Origin: Pseudomonas sp. S30
GTDB taxonomy: Bacteria; Pseudomonadota; Gammaproteobacteria; Pseudomonadales; Pseudomonadaceae
NCBI RefSeq assembly: GCF_016518545.1
Contig: NZ_JACVTO010000024.1
Location: 1 to 64,000, forward strand
Reading direction: 5' to 3'
DNA length: 64,000 nucleotides
The notes under the pieces are model-generated. The model ran no database searches. It saw only the letters and a list, made by a program, of their open reading frames with translations, and was not told the origin of the DNA. The position numbers and the translations under genes were made by a program. The stretch's first letter is position 1; each line of letters begins with the position of its first letter. Positions 44,045 to 52,302 of this stretch are shown in pieces.

Positions 44045-44599
44045 TCAATGCAGCGATGGCTTGGCGGCGGGCGCGACGGGCGCGGCCAGTTCCGTGTACA
44101 GCAGCAGCGGCGCGACGCGCAGGTACTCCATGACCTCCATGTAGTCGTTCTCGCCGTCCTCGGACTCTTCCAGCGCTTCCTGGACCTGGGAAATGGCCAC
44201 CAGATCCTGCAGCACTTCCTTGGCATCGGTGGACAGGTCCTTGCCACCGGCGTTCAGGCCGAAGCCGGCGATGAAGCCCTGGCACCACTGACCGAGGGCG
44301 GTCGCGCGCTCGGTCAGCGGCAGTTCGTCGCCCGGCAGCAGCAGGACGATGGCGACGTCTTCGCCGGTGAGTTCGGCCTTGACCATTTCCTGCAGGCCGA
44401 TCAGGGCGTTGCGGACACTGTCGGCGGGCTCGGATTCGAGCAACTGGGCGGCATCGGCCAACCAGGCATCGGCATCGAAGCCAGCCCCGGCGCAACTGCG
44501 TCCGATCAGCAGGCCGTGCAGCTCGGCAGGAGAGACGGGATGACCGTTGCTCGAAAGCAACGTGGCGAAGGCGGTATACGGCGATTGGGTATTGGGCAT
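44045..44599 (-). CDS. ygfB: YgfB/UPF0149 family protein
   Basis: The 184-residue protein has the YgfB layout: an N-terminal block with SPAELHGLLIGRSCAG and a C-terminal helical half with WCQGFIAGFGL and the acidic EESEDGENDYMEV segment. Family members are cytoplasmic; in P. aeruginosa YgfB is reported to influence ampD-linked beta-lactam resistance, so a regulatory role is possible. It is the first gene of the leftward pepP-ubi operon and divergent from the zapA operon. Confidence 0.9.
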   Translation of the reverse strand: MPNTQSPYTAFATLLSSNGHPVSPAELHGLLIGRSCAGAGFDADAWLADAAQLLESEPADSVRNALIGLQEMVKAELTGEDVAIVLLLPGDELPLTERATALGQWCQGFIAGFGLNAGGKDLSTDAKEVLQDLVAISQVQEALEESEDGENDYMEVMEYLRVAPLLLYTELAAPVAPAAKPSLH

Positions 44600-44744
44600 G
44601 GGCGGCTAGGCGCCAGACGGCGCATATGACTAGAATGAAGGCCTTGTATCCTAGCACCGGCAGGCGCGCCAAGACCATCAGCGCCGGCCGTCGCGGCTCG
44701 GGCAGATGCATGATCGCCAGGCGATCGACGAAGGAGCGGAGCGA

Positions 44745-44963
44745 GTGCAACCCACGCAAGACAATGACCTGCAGGCGCTGATGAGCCGATTCGAGTTGCT
44801 GATTGCACGTGTCGAGCAACTAAAACGGCAAAATGCACTCCTAGTAGCGCAGGAACGGTCCTGGCGCGAAGAGCGCGCCCACCTCATCGAAAAGAACGAG
44901 ATCGCCCGGCACAAGATCGAGTCGATGATCTTGCGTCTGAAGGCCCTGGAGCAAGACTCATGA
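44745..44963 (+). CDS. TIGR02449 family small coiled-coil protein
   Basis: The 72-residue product starts at a GTG with a strong AAGGAG site 8 bases upstream; an ATG at 44706 is in frame but lacks a site. The sequence is mostly one heptad-type helix (LMSRFELLIARVEQLKRQNALL), resembling the TIGR02449 family and, loosely, ZapB-like proteins. It overlaps zapA by 4 bases (ATGA), so a role alongside ZapA in division is plausible but inferred. Confidence 0.82.
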   Translation: MQPTQDNDLQALMSRFELLIARVEQLKRQNALLVAQERSWREERAHLIEKNEIARHKIESMILRLKALEQDS

Positions 44964-45283
44964 GTTCAAGCAATAGCGTCACCGTCCAGATCCTCGACAA
45001 GGAATACTCGATCATCTGTCCGCCCGAGGAACGCAGCAACCTGGTCGGCGCGGCGCGCTACCTGGACGGCAAGATGCGCGAGATCCGCAGCAGCGGCAAA
45101 GTGATCGGTGCCGATCGCATCGCGGTGATGGCGGCGCTCAACATCACCCATGAAATGCTCCACCGTCAGGAACGTCCCGACGGTGCCGGCGAGGGCACCG
45201 GCACCCGCCGCGAACAGGTCCGCGACCTGCTGGAACGCGTCGACCAGGCGCTGTCCGACGATCCGGTTAGCAAAAAAGACTGA
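44960..45283 (+). CDS. zapA: Cell division protein ZapA
   Basis: ZapA binds FtsZ and promotes bundling at the division ring. The 107-residue protein has the globular N-domain (VTVQILDKEYSIICPPEER then LVGAARYLDGKMREIR) and a C-terminal coiled-coil helix. It starts inside the stop of the preceding coiled-coil gene. The 6S RNA gene follows 18 bases later, as in many gamma-proteobacteria. Confidence 0.93.
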   Translation: MSSSNSVTVQILDKEYSIICPPEERSNLVGAARYLDGKMREIRSSGKVIGADRIAVMAALNITHEMLHRQERPDGAGEGTGTRREQVRDLLERVDQALSDDPVSKKD

Positions 45284-45289
45284 GATCGG

Positions 45290-45295
45290 TATACT
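45290..45295 (+). promoter_or_regulatory. -10 box of the 6S RNA promoter
   Basis: TATACT lies 6 to 7 bases before the predicted 5' end of 6S RNA, just after the zapA stop. The -35 would lie in the end of zapA; no good match is evident. Confidence 0.45.
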
Positions 45296-45301
45296 GGTCG
45301 C

Positions 45302-45482
45302 ACTCCCTGGTGGATGCGCCAGTCGGTTATGTCCCTGAGCCGATACGCACAACCACGGGGGTTGCACGTGGAGCAGGTGTGCATGTCCGCCCGACGGAAA
45401 GCCTTAATGCTTCCTGCAATCTCCACCTTGAACTTTCGGGTTCAAGGGCTACACCGATAGCGGTCTTATCGGGGAGCCTGAA
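45302..45482 (+). ncRNA. ssrS: 6S RNA (SsrS)
   Basis: About 180 bases lie between zapA and fau, the conserved location of 6S RNA. The ends pair (CTCCC at 45303-45307 with GGGAG at 45472-45476), and inner segments form the long interrupted hairpin typical of this RNA. The central part contains the bubble that mimics an open promoter. 6S RNA sequesters sigma-70 RNA polymerase in stationary phase. Exact ends are approximate. Confidence 0.85.
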
Positions 45483-45488
45483 TACTGG

Positions 45489-45514
45489 ATGCCCGCCCCT
45501 TCGGCGGGCATTTT
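45489..45514 (+). terminator. Terminator-like hairpin after 6S RNA
   Basis: ATGCCCGCC / GGCGGGCAT stem with a 5-base loop followed by TTTT lies just before fau, so it may limit read-through from 6S RNA into fau. Confidence 0.7.
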
Positions 45515-45575
45515 CGCTTCTGCTGCCCATCCTCTGCCGCCCCTGTGGCGGCCAGCCTTCGGGATCGCCCGTGCC

Positions 45576-46184
45576 ATGACCGACACCGCGCCGCTCACCC
45601 GCCCACAGTTGCGCCGCGCCCTGCGCAACGCCCGTCGTGCCCTCACCCCCGTTCAGCAGCGCCAGGCCGCCCGCGGCCTGTATCGCCAGCTGGCGCAGCA
45701 TCCGCTGTTTCGCCGTGCCCGGCACATTGCGCTGTACCTGCCCAACGACGGCGAGATCGATCCACGCCTGCTTCTGCACGAAGCGCAGCGCCGCGGCAAG
45801 CGCACCTACCTGCCCGTGCTGCATGCCTGGCCGCGCACGCGCATGGTGTTCCAGCGCTTCGAGCGGGGCGAGCGCCTGCGCCGCAACCGCTTCGGTATCG
45901 AGGAACCGGTGGTCGAGCGCAAGCGCCAACGGCCGATCTGGGCGCTGGACCTGATTCTGCTGCCATTGGTGGGGTTCGACGAGCTGGGCGCGCGCCTGGG
46001 AATGGGCGGAGGCTTCTATGACCGCAGCCTGGCTTACCAGAACCGCCGCCAGTCATGGAAGAAACCCGATCTGCTGGGCCTGGCCCACGAGTGCCAGAAA
46101 GTGCCGCGACTGGCCCAGGCCCAGTGGGACGTACCGATGCGCGGAACCGTGTCGGACCGTCGCTGGTACCTGGCGTCGGCCTGA
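45576..46184 (+). CDS. fau: 5-formyltetrahydrofolate cyclo-ligase
   Basis: The enzyme converts 5-formyl-THF to 5,10-methenyl-THF with ATP hydrolysis, salvaging folate. From ATG 45576 (MTDTAPLTRPQLRRALRNARRAL) the protein has 202 residues, the family length. The LPNDGEIDP and the C-terminal LLPLVGFDELGARLGMGGGFYDR signature with the glycine-rich phosphate loop are diagnostic. The frame is open upstream through the 6S terminator, which is not translated. Linked to 6S RNA (E. coli ygfA equivalent). Confidence 0.93.
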   Translation: MTDTAPLTRPQLRRALRNARRALTPVQQRQAARGLYRQLAQHPLFRRARHIALYLPNDGEIDPRLLLHEAQRRGKRTYLPVLHAWPRTRMVFQRFERGERLRRNRFGIEEPVVERKRQRPIWALDLILLPLVGFDELGARLGMGGGFYDRSLAYQNRRQSWKKPDLLGLAHECQKVPRLAQAQWDVPMRGTVSDRRWYLASA

Positions 46185-46201
46185 AGACCGCGCCGCGAAA
46201 A

Positions 46202-46354
46202 TCAGCGGTGCTGCTGAGGGGTGGACACGGCCGACGTCTGGTAGGACTCGTCCAGCTTGCGCTCCCACAAACCCTGCGCATAACCGGTGGTGACCACACC
46301 CAGGCCGAAGATGAAGGCCAGGATCCACAGCAGGTCCGGTTTGCGTTTGTTCAT
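46202..46354 (-). CDS. Conserved small membrane protein, 50 residues
   Basis: A 50-residue frame on the minus strand begins MNKRKPDLLWILAFIFGLG after a GAGGGGGG ribosome site 6 bases upstream. It has a single hydrophobic segment (residues 8-25, LLWILAFIFGLGVVTTGYA) and a short polar tail. The composition and strong start site argue for a real gene convergent with fau. Function is unknown. Confidence 0.7.
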   Translation of the reverse strand: MNKRKPDLLWILAFIFGLGVVTTGYAQGLWERKLDESYQTSAVSTPQQHR

Positions 46355-46527
46355 GGTTGCCCCCCTCGGCAAACTGATCGGGCTCGGCAGCCTTCTGAGT
46401 GCGGCCGGAGCGTCTGACGTTAAAATCGGCGCATTCTCCGACAACGTGAGGCAACACGCAAACGTTGACGCCAACCGGCTGTCGGTTTGATGCAACATCC
46501 TATTACCATTCTTGTCCGGAGCCCCGT

Positions 46528-46980
46528 ATGGCCTACTGGCTGATGAAATCCGAGCCTGACGAACTCTCCATCGAAGGCCTGTCCCGCCTCGGCCGAACGC
46601 GCTGGGACGGCGTACGCAACTATCAGGCGCGCAACTTCCTGAGGGCCATGAGCCTAGGCGACGAATTCTGCTTCTACCACTCCAGTTGTCCGCAACCGGG
46701 CATTGCCGGGCTGGGCCGGATCGTCGTGGCGGCCTACCCGGACCCAACCGCGCTGGACCCGCACAGCCCTTATTTCGATGCCAAGGCCAGTGCCGAGAAA
46801 AATCCCTGGAGCGCTGTCGAGGTCGAGCATGTGCGCACCTTCGCGCAGGTGCTGGGCCTGGGGCTGCTCAAGCAGCAGGCGGCGCTGGAAGAGATGCCCC
46901 TGGTACACAAGGGCAGCCGGCTCTCGGTGATGCCGGTCACGGCCGCGCAGTGGCAAGCCATCTGCGCGCTGGCGCGGTAG
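46528..46980 (+). CDS. EVE domain-containing protein
   Basis: The 150-residue protein from ATG 46528 (GGAG site, 8 bases) begins MAYWLMKSEPDELSIE, the hallmark start of bacterial EVE/thymocyte nuclear protein 1 homologues. The WDGVRNYQARNFLRAM and GDEFCFYHSS blocks are typical. EVE domains have a PUA-like fold and bind modified bases in DNA or RNA; the specific target here is unknown. Confidence 0.9.
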   Translation: MAYWLMKSEPDELSIEGLSRLGRTRWDGVRNYQARNFLRAMSLGDEFCFYHSSCPQPGIAGLGRIVVAAYPDPTALDPHSPYFDAKASAEKNPWSAVEVEHVRTFAQVLGLGLLKQQAALEEMPLVHKGSRLSVMPVTAAQWQAICALAR

Positions 46981-47025
46981 GCCGGATGGCTCCGGGCAGT
47001 GGCGAGCGGCCGTCGCGGGCAGGCG

Positions 47026-47430
47026 CTACTGCACGATCAGGTTGTTGAACAGCAGATCCTCGACGATCGGCTTGCCTTCCTCGGCCTGCATCACCTGCTG
47101 CACCTGCTTGAGGGCTTCCTGGCGCAAGGCTTCCTTGGCCTCGACGTTGCTCATGCTGTCCACGCTCTGCTGGGTGAACAGCGCCACCAGCTGGTTGCGA
47201 ATCAACGGCTCGTGGTGCTTGACCGCTGCCGCCGCCGCATCGCCGGTCACACGCAAGGCCACGTCGGCCTTGTAAACCCGTAGTTTGGGTCCGCCGTCCA
47301 GCGCATAGTTGCCGACGAATGGCGGGCTCAGGCTGATGTAGGCCACCTTCGGCTCACCTTCCTTGGCCTCTTCGCCCAGGGCCGCTACCGGCAGCATCAG
47401 CGCCAGCACCATCAAGATCCACGCTTTCAC
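47026..47430 (-). CDS. FliL-like periplasmic/membrane protein
   Basis: From the GTG at 47430, preceded by GAGGAG 8 bases upstream, the 134-residue protein has a leader or anchor (LMVLALMLPVAALG). A FliL-like domain follows (AYISLSPPFVGNYALDGG to the end, IVEDLLFNNLIVQ). FliL proteins associate with flagellar stator units, but this copy is not near flagellar genes, so its role may differ. A longer frame begins at 47487 but has no ribosome site. Confidence 0.78.
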   Translation of the reverse strand: MKAWILMVLALMLPVAALGEEAKEGEPKVAYISLSPPFVGNYALDGGPKLRVYKADVALRVTGDAAAAAVKHHEPLIRNQLVALFTQQSVDSMSNVEAKEALRQEALKQVQQVMQAEEGKPIVEDLLFNNLIVQ

Positions 47431-47586
47431 GAATTCGCTCCTCGACACAATTGGCGCCAGCTTACCCAGCCAGTCGTTCAAACCCAAGCCCGGGCTTATG
47501 CCGGCTCATCAGAGCGGGCCATGCTCGTTGACCCGCCCACTCGCCTTCCTACACTTATCGGCCAATGCCCGTAAAGGAATAGTCCG

Positions 47587-48567
47587 ATGAAAGCCGTGCT
47601 GTGCAAGACCCTGGGACCGGCCAGCGACCTGGTGCTGGAGGATATCGCCCATCCGCAACCCAAGCCCAACGAGGTGCTGCTGGACGTACAGGCCGCCGGG
47701 GTGAATTTTCCCGACACCCTGATCATCGAGGGCAAGTACCAGTTCCAGCCGCCACTGCCGTTCTCGCCCGGTGGGGAAGCCGCGGGGGTGATCGCTGCCG
47801 TGGGCGACAAGGCGGGCAGGTTCGCAGTGGGCCAGCGGGTCATGGCCCTGACCGGCTGGGGCGCGTTCGCCGAGCAAGTCGCGGTGCCGCACTACAACGT
47901 GCTGCCCATCCCGGCCGACATGGACTTCACCACCGCGGCCGCCTTCGGCATGACCTACGGCACCTCGATGCACGCCCTCACCCAGCGCGGCCAGCTGCAG
48001 GCCGGGGAAACCCTGCTGGTGCTGGGCGCCGCCGGCGGCGTCGGCCTGGCGGCGGTGGAGATCGGCAAGGCCCTGGGCGCACGGGTCATCGCCGCCGCCA
48101 GCAGCCCGCAGAAGCTGGCGGTCGCCCAGGCGGCCGGAGCCGACGAGCTGATCGACTACACCCAGGACAGCCTCAAGGACGAGATCAAGCGCCTGACCGG
48201 CGGCCAGGGCGTGGACGTGATCTTCGATCCGGTGGGCGGCACGCTGTTCGACCAGGCGGTGCGCAGCCTGGCCTGGAAGGGTCGGTTGCTGGTGGTGGGC
48301 TTTGCCAGCGGCGAGATCCCGCAGTTGCCGGCCAACCTGGTGCTGCTCAAGGGCGCGGCGGTCCTGGGGGTATTCTGGGGCGCATTCGCCCAGCGCCAGC
48401 CTCAGGACAATGCGGCCAATTTCAGGCAGCTGTTCGACTGGCACAGCCAGGGCCTGCTAAAGCCGCTGGTGTCCCATACCTATCCTCTGGCCGAGGCGGG
48501 CAAGGCCATCGAGTGCCTGGCACAGCGCCAGGCCATGGGCAAACTGGTGGTGCTGACGCGCGAGTGA
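47587..48567 (+). CDS. NADPH:quinone oxidoreductase family (zinc-free MDR)
   Basis: The 326-residue protein belongs to the quinone oxidoreductase branch of medium-chain reductases. It has the substrate-domain opening MKAVLCKTLG, the VNFPDTLIIEGKYQ block, and the nucleotide-binding LVLGAAGGVGLAAVEIGKALGA-type motif (residues about 145-165). Structural and catalytic zinc ligands are absent. Reduction of quinones or alpha,beta-unsaturated carbonyls with NADPH is expected. It is monocistronic by spacing. Confidence 0.88.
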   Translation: MKAVLCKTLGPASDLVLEDIAHPQPKPNEVLLDVQAAGVNFPDTLIIEGKYQFQPPLPFSPGGEAAGVIAAVGDKAGRFAVGQRVMALTGWGAFAEQVAVPHYNVLPIPADMDFTTAAAFGMTYGTSMHALTQRGQLQAGETLLVLGAAGGVGLAAVEIGKALGARVIAAASSPQKLAVAQAAGADELIDYTQDSLKDEIKRLTGGQGVDVIFDPVGGTLFDQAVRSLAWKGRLLVVGFASGEIPQLPANLVLLKGAAVLGVFWGAFAQRQPQDNAANFRQLFDWHSQGLLKPLVSHTYPLAEAGKAIECLAQRQAMGKLVVLTRE

Positions 48568-48690
48568 ATGACGATCACGCCCGCAGGTTCGATCGCAAAC
48601 GGAATGACCCTCGCACTTTTTTTCGCTTGTGAGCCCAGTCCATTCCCCGCTTTCATGTAAGGGTATCGATCACCTTCAGGAACGTCAGCG

Positions 48691-50073
48691 ATGCCCGCCC
48701 ACGATTTCGTCAGCCCGGACCACATCCGCGCGCAATTTTCTGCCGCCATGTCGCACATGTACAAACAGGAAGTGCCGCTATACGGCGCGCTACTGGAGCT
48801 GGTGGGCGACATCAACCGGCAGGTCATGGCCGAGCGCCCCACGCTCGCCCAGGCCCTGCGCTGGACGGGCGAAATCGAACGCCTGGACCAGGAGCGACAC
48901 GGCGCGATACGGGTCGGCACGGCGGAGGAGCTGGCGACCATCGCCCGCCTGTTCGCCGTCATGGGCATGACCCCGGTCGGCTACTACGACCTGAGCCCAG
49001 CAGGCGTCCCGGTGCACTCGACCGCCTTTCGCGCGGTGCACGAGCGATCGCTGCACGTCAGTCCATTTCGCGTCTTCACCTCCCTATTGCGCCTGGAACT
49101 GATCGACGACGCGCCGTTGCGCGAACTGGCCCGCGGCATCCTCGCCAAACGGCAGATCTTCACCCCGGGCGTGCTCGAGCTGATCGAGCGCCACGAGCGC
49201 GAGGGCGGCCTGAGCGCGGCCGATGCCGAGCGTTTCGTCGAGCAGGCGCTGCACACCTTCCGCTGGCACCAGCAGGCCACCGTGAGCGCGGCGCAGTATC
49301 GTCGATTGCATGACCAGCACCGGCTGATCGCCGATGTGGTGGCGTTCAAGGGCCCGCACATCAACCACCTGACGCCACGCACCCTGGACATCGACGCGAT
49401 CCAGGCCGGCATGCCGGCCAAGGGCATTTCGCCCAAGGCCGTGGTCGAAGGCCCGCCGACCCGTCAGCACCCCATCCTGCTGCGCCAGACCAGCTTCAAG
49501 GCCTTGCAGGAGACCGTGGCTTTCAGCGACGCGCCGGGCAGCCACACGGCACGCTTCGGCGAAATCGAACAGCGCGGCGCTGCGCTGACCCCGAAAGGGC
49601 GTAGTCTTTACGACCGACTGCTCGACGCCACGCGCGAGGCACTGGGTACGGCGCCCACCGAGAGCAATGCCGAACGCTATCAGGCGTTGCTGGCCCGGCA
49701 TTTCGCCGAGTTCCCCGACGACCTGGCACAGATGCGCGAACAAGGGCTGGCCTACTTCCGCTATTTCGCCACCGAGAAAGGCCTGGCCGAGCGCACGCGC
49801 GCCGATCGTCCCTCGACCTTGCAGGGGCTGATCGACGTGGGTCACGTGCACTACGAGGCATTGGTCTACGAAGATTTCCTGCCGGTGAGCGCGGCAGGGA
49901 TCTTCCAGTCCAACCTGGGCGGCGACGTCCAGGCCGAGTATGGCAGCAACGCCAACCGCGAGGCGTTCGAAGCGGCGCTGGGCCTGCCCGTGCAGGATGA
50001 ACTAGCGCTCTACGCCCAGAGCGAACGACGCTCGCTGCAAGCCTGCGCCCAGGCCTTGCAGATCACCCTGTAG
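48691..50073 (+). CDS. hglS: 2-oxoadipate dioxygenase/decarboxylase (HglS)
   Basis: HglS is the DUF1338 Fe(II) enzyme that turns 2-oxoadipate into D-2-hydroxyglutarate in D-lysine catabolism of P. putida. The 460-residue protein shows the expected residues: metal ligand H70, R74 (GAIR), H226 in GPHINH, and the glutamate in FGEIEQRG near 293. These positions agree with what is recalled for the P. putida enzyme. No lysine-catabolism genes adjoin it. A hairpin follows before the convergent chemoreceptor gene. Confidence 0.92.
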   Translation: MPAHDFVSPDHIRAQFSAAMSHMYKQEVPLYGALLELVGDINRQVMAERPTLAQALRWTGEIERLDQERHGAIRVGTAEELATIARLFAVMGMTPVGYYDLSPAGVPVHSTAFRAVHERSLHVSPFRVFTSLLRLELIDDAPLRELARGILAKRQIFTPGVLELIERHEREGGLSAADAERFVEQALHTFRWHQQATVSAAQYRRLHDQHRLIADVVAFKGPHINHLTPRTLDIDAIQAGMPAKGISPKAVVEGPPTRQHPILLRQTSFKALQETVAFSDAPGSHTARFGEIEQRGAALTPKGRSLYDRLLDATREALGTAPTESNAERYQALLARHFAEFPDDLAQMREQGLAYFRYFATEKGLAERTRADRPSTLQGLIDVGHVHYEALVYEDFLPVSAAGIFQSNLGGDVQAEYGSNANREAFEAALGLPVQDELALYAQSERRSLQACAQALQITL

Positions 50074-50083
50074 CGGCGCCGAT

Positions 50084-50102
50084 GGGGCCGTCGGCCGGCC
50101 CC
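50084..50102. terminator. Hairpin between convergent hglS and chemoreceptor genes
   Basis: GGGGCCG / CGGCCCC stem with a 5-base loop in the 57-base gap. There is no T run. Confidence 0.4.
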
Positions 50103-50130
50103 GCTGCCAAGACTCTCAACTGACGGTGCC

Positions 50131-52104
50131 CTAACCGACGCGGAACCGATCCACTTCCTGACGCAACTGCTCTGCCAGCCCTTCGAGCTCGCGCGCCGTC
50201 GAGGCCAGTTCGTTGGCCACGTGGTGCTGTTCGCTGTTGGCCTGGGCGATGCTCTGCAGGTTGCGACTGAGCAGGGTGGCGGTGCTGCTCTGCTCCTGGG
50301 TGGCGGTGCTGATCACGGTGAATTGCTCACCCGCCGCCCGGCTTTGCTCGTCGATGCGCGCCAGTGCCTCGGCGACCTTGTCGTTGCGCTCCAGACCGTC
50401 CTGCATCAGGCGATTGCCCTGTTCCAGGGTGCTGATCGCCTGGCCCGTCTGCTGCTGGATGCTGGCGATCATGGTGGAAATTTCCTCGGTGGCCTGACGG
50501 GTGCGCGCCGCCAGCCCGCGCACTTCGTCGGCGACCACGGCGAAGCCGCGGCCCTGCTCGCCGGCGCGCGCCGCCTCGATGGCGGCGTTGAGCGCCAGCA
50601 GGTTGGTCTGTTCGGCGATGGCCGTGATGACCCCAACGATGCCGCCGATCTCCTGGGAGCGCGCACCCAGGCTGTCCATCACCGTGGCGGTACCGCCCAG
50701 CGCCTCGGCGATCTGGCGCAGCGAGGCCGAGGCCTGATCCATCGCGGTGCGACCGATACGGGTCTGCTGGGCATTGTCCTGGGCCATGCGTTCGGTGCCC
50801 GCCATGTTGTCGGCGATATTCATCGACGTGGCGCTGAACTCCTCCACCGCACCGGCCATGCTGGTGATCTCGCCGGACTGCTGCTCCATGCCTTCACAGG
50901 CACCCGACGACAGCCCGGCCAGCGAGCGTGAGCGCGCGGTGACCTGCTCGGAGGCGCTACGAATGTGCGCGACCACGGTGGCCAGGGCATCGGCCATCTG
51001 GTTGAAGCTGCGTGCCAGCTGCCCGATCTCGTCGGTGCTGGTCACGGCCAGGCGCGCGCTGAGGTCGCCGGCACCCAGCGCCTCGGCCTGGCGCACCAGA
51101 TCATCCAGTGGGCGTAGCTTGCGCCGCAGCAGCCAGAGGGTTGCGAGCACCGCCAGGATCATGGCCAGCAGGCTGCCGATCGCCAGGCGCAGGCCGACGC
51201 TCCAGGTCACTTCGCGAATTTCCGCTTCCGGCATGCTCGCCACCACCGTCCACGGGCCTTCGGCGAACGGCTGCACCACGCTGAAGAAGCGCTGCTGGCC
51301 ACTGTTCCAGAAGTGCCCCTTCTCACCCAGGCCGACCACCGAGGTGGCCGCCGCTCGCTCGTCGTCGACACCTGCCGGCGGCACCAGCCACTGGTTCTGG
51401 TTGTCCAGCAGCGCCAGCGAGCCGGTCTTGCCGATGCGGAACCGCTTGAGGTTGGCGAACTGGGCATTCTGCGCATCGGTGTAGTCGAAGCCGACGAACA
51501 ACACGGCGATGACTCGGCCACTGCGGTCGCTGACCGGCACGTAGCGGGTCATGTAGTTGCGCTCGAACAACACGGCGCGACCCACGTACATCTGCCCGGC
51601 CAGCAACCGCGCGTACGCGGGGTGCTGGCGGTCCAGCTGGGTGCCGATGGCGCGGCTGCCGTCCTGCTTCTTGAGGTTGGTGGCGATGCGCACGAAGTCG
51701 TCGCCGCTGCGCACGAACAACGTGGCGATGCCGGCGGTCATCTGCTGGAATTCGTCGACGATGCTCAGGTCGTTGTTCAGCAGTCGGTCGCCCAGGTACA
51801 GAGCCGGCGTGGCCACATTCGCCACCTGCACGCTCTGCTCGGCCTTGAGGGTCAGGCCAGAAGCGAAACGTCGCTCGAACAGCCCGCTCAGGCGCTGGGT
51901 GTTGTCCTTGAGCGAGCCATGGAACGTGTCCAGCTGATCGGCGAGCAGCCGCGCCTCGCTGGCCAGATGCTGCTGGCGGGTGGCGAGGTTGGCGACATCC
52001 AGCGAGCGCAGGGCGAACAGGGTACTGCCGGTAATCACCAACGCCAGCACGATGGCCAGGGCGATACCGAGTTGCGAGGCGATGCGGGCACGAGGGCGAG
52101 GCAT
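50131..52104 (-). CDS. Methyl-accepting chemotaxis protein with Cache sensor
   Basis: The 657-residue protein has an N-terminal membrane segment (about residues 8-30) and a periplasmic sensor of roughly 260 residues that resembles a fused Cache_3/Cache_2 domain. A second membrane segment (about 305-325), a HAMP domain (RRKLRPLDDLVRQAEALGAGDLSARL) and the signalling tip EQTNLLALNAAIEAARAGEQGRGFAVVADEVRGLA follow, the latter nearly invariant in chemoreceptors. The C-terminus lacks an NWETF-type CheR-binding pentapeptide. Ligand unknown. Confidence 0.9.
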   Translation of the reverse strand: MPRPRARIASQLGIALAIVLALVITGSTLFALRSLDVANLATRQQHLASEARLLADQLDTFHGSLKDNTQRLSGLFERRFASGLTLKAEQSVQVANVATPALYLGDRLLNNDLSIVDEFQQMTAGIATLFVRSGDDFVRIATNLKKQDGSRAIGTQLDRQHPAYARLLAGQMYVGRAVLFERNYMTRYVPVSDRSGRVIAVLFVGFDYTDAQNAQFANLKRFRIGKTGSLALLDNQNQWLVPPAGVDDERAAATSVVGLGEKGHFWNSGQQRFFSVVQPFAEGPWTVVASMPEAEIREVTWSVGLRLAIGSLLAMILAVLATLWLLRRKLRPLDDLVRQAEALGAGDLSARLAVTSTDEIGQLARSFNQMADALATVVAHIRSASEQVTARSRSLAGLSSGACEGMEQQSGEITSMAGAVEEFSATSMNIADNMAGTERMAQDNAQQTRIGRTAMDQASASLRQIAEALGGTATVMDSLGARSQEIGGIVGVITAIAEQTNLLALNAAIEAARAGEQGRGFAVVADEVRGLAARTRQATEEISTMIASIQQQTGQAISTLEQGNRLMQDGLERNDKVAEALARIDEQSRAAGEQFTVISTATQEQSSTATLLSRNLQSIAQANSEQHHVANELASTARELEGLAEQLRQEVDRFRVG

Positions 52105-52302
52105 GACGAAGCTCCTTGGCTAGGGGCCGGGATCTTCCTCTGATCACACAGACCACCCGCTTTTGTTATCGATGCAAATGTGCGCCCTCTTCCGGGACGC
52201 TGGTGCCAGTTGATCGGCGTCGCACATGAATACTTGAGTGGCGGGCAGGGAAATACGCAAACGTTTTCCCCGGTGTATAGCTCCGCGGAATCCAGGCCTG
52301 GT

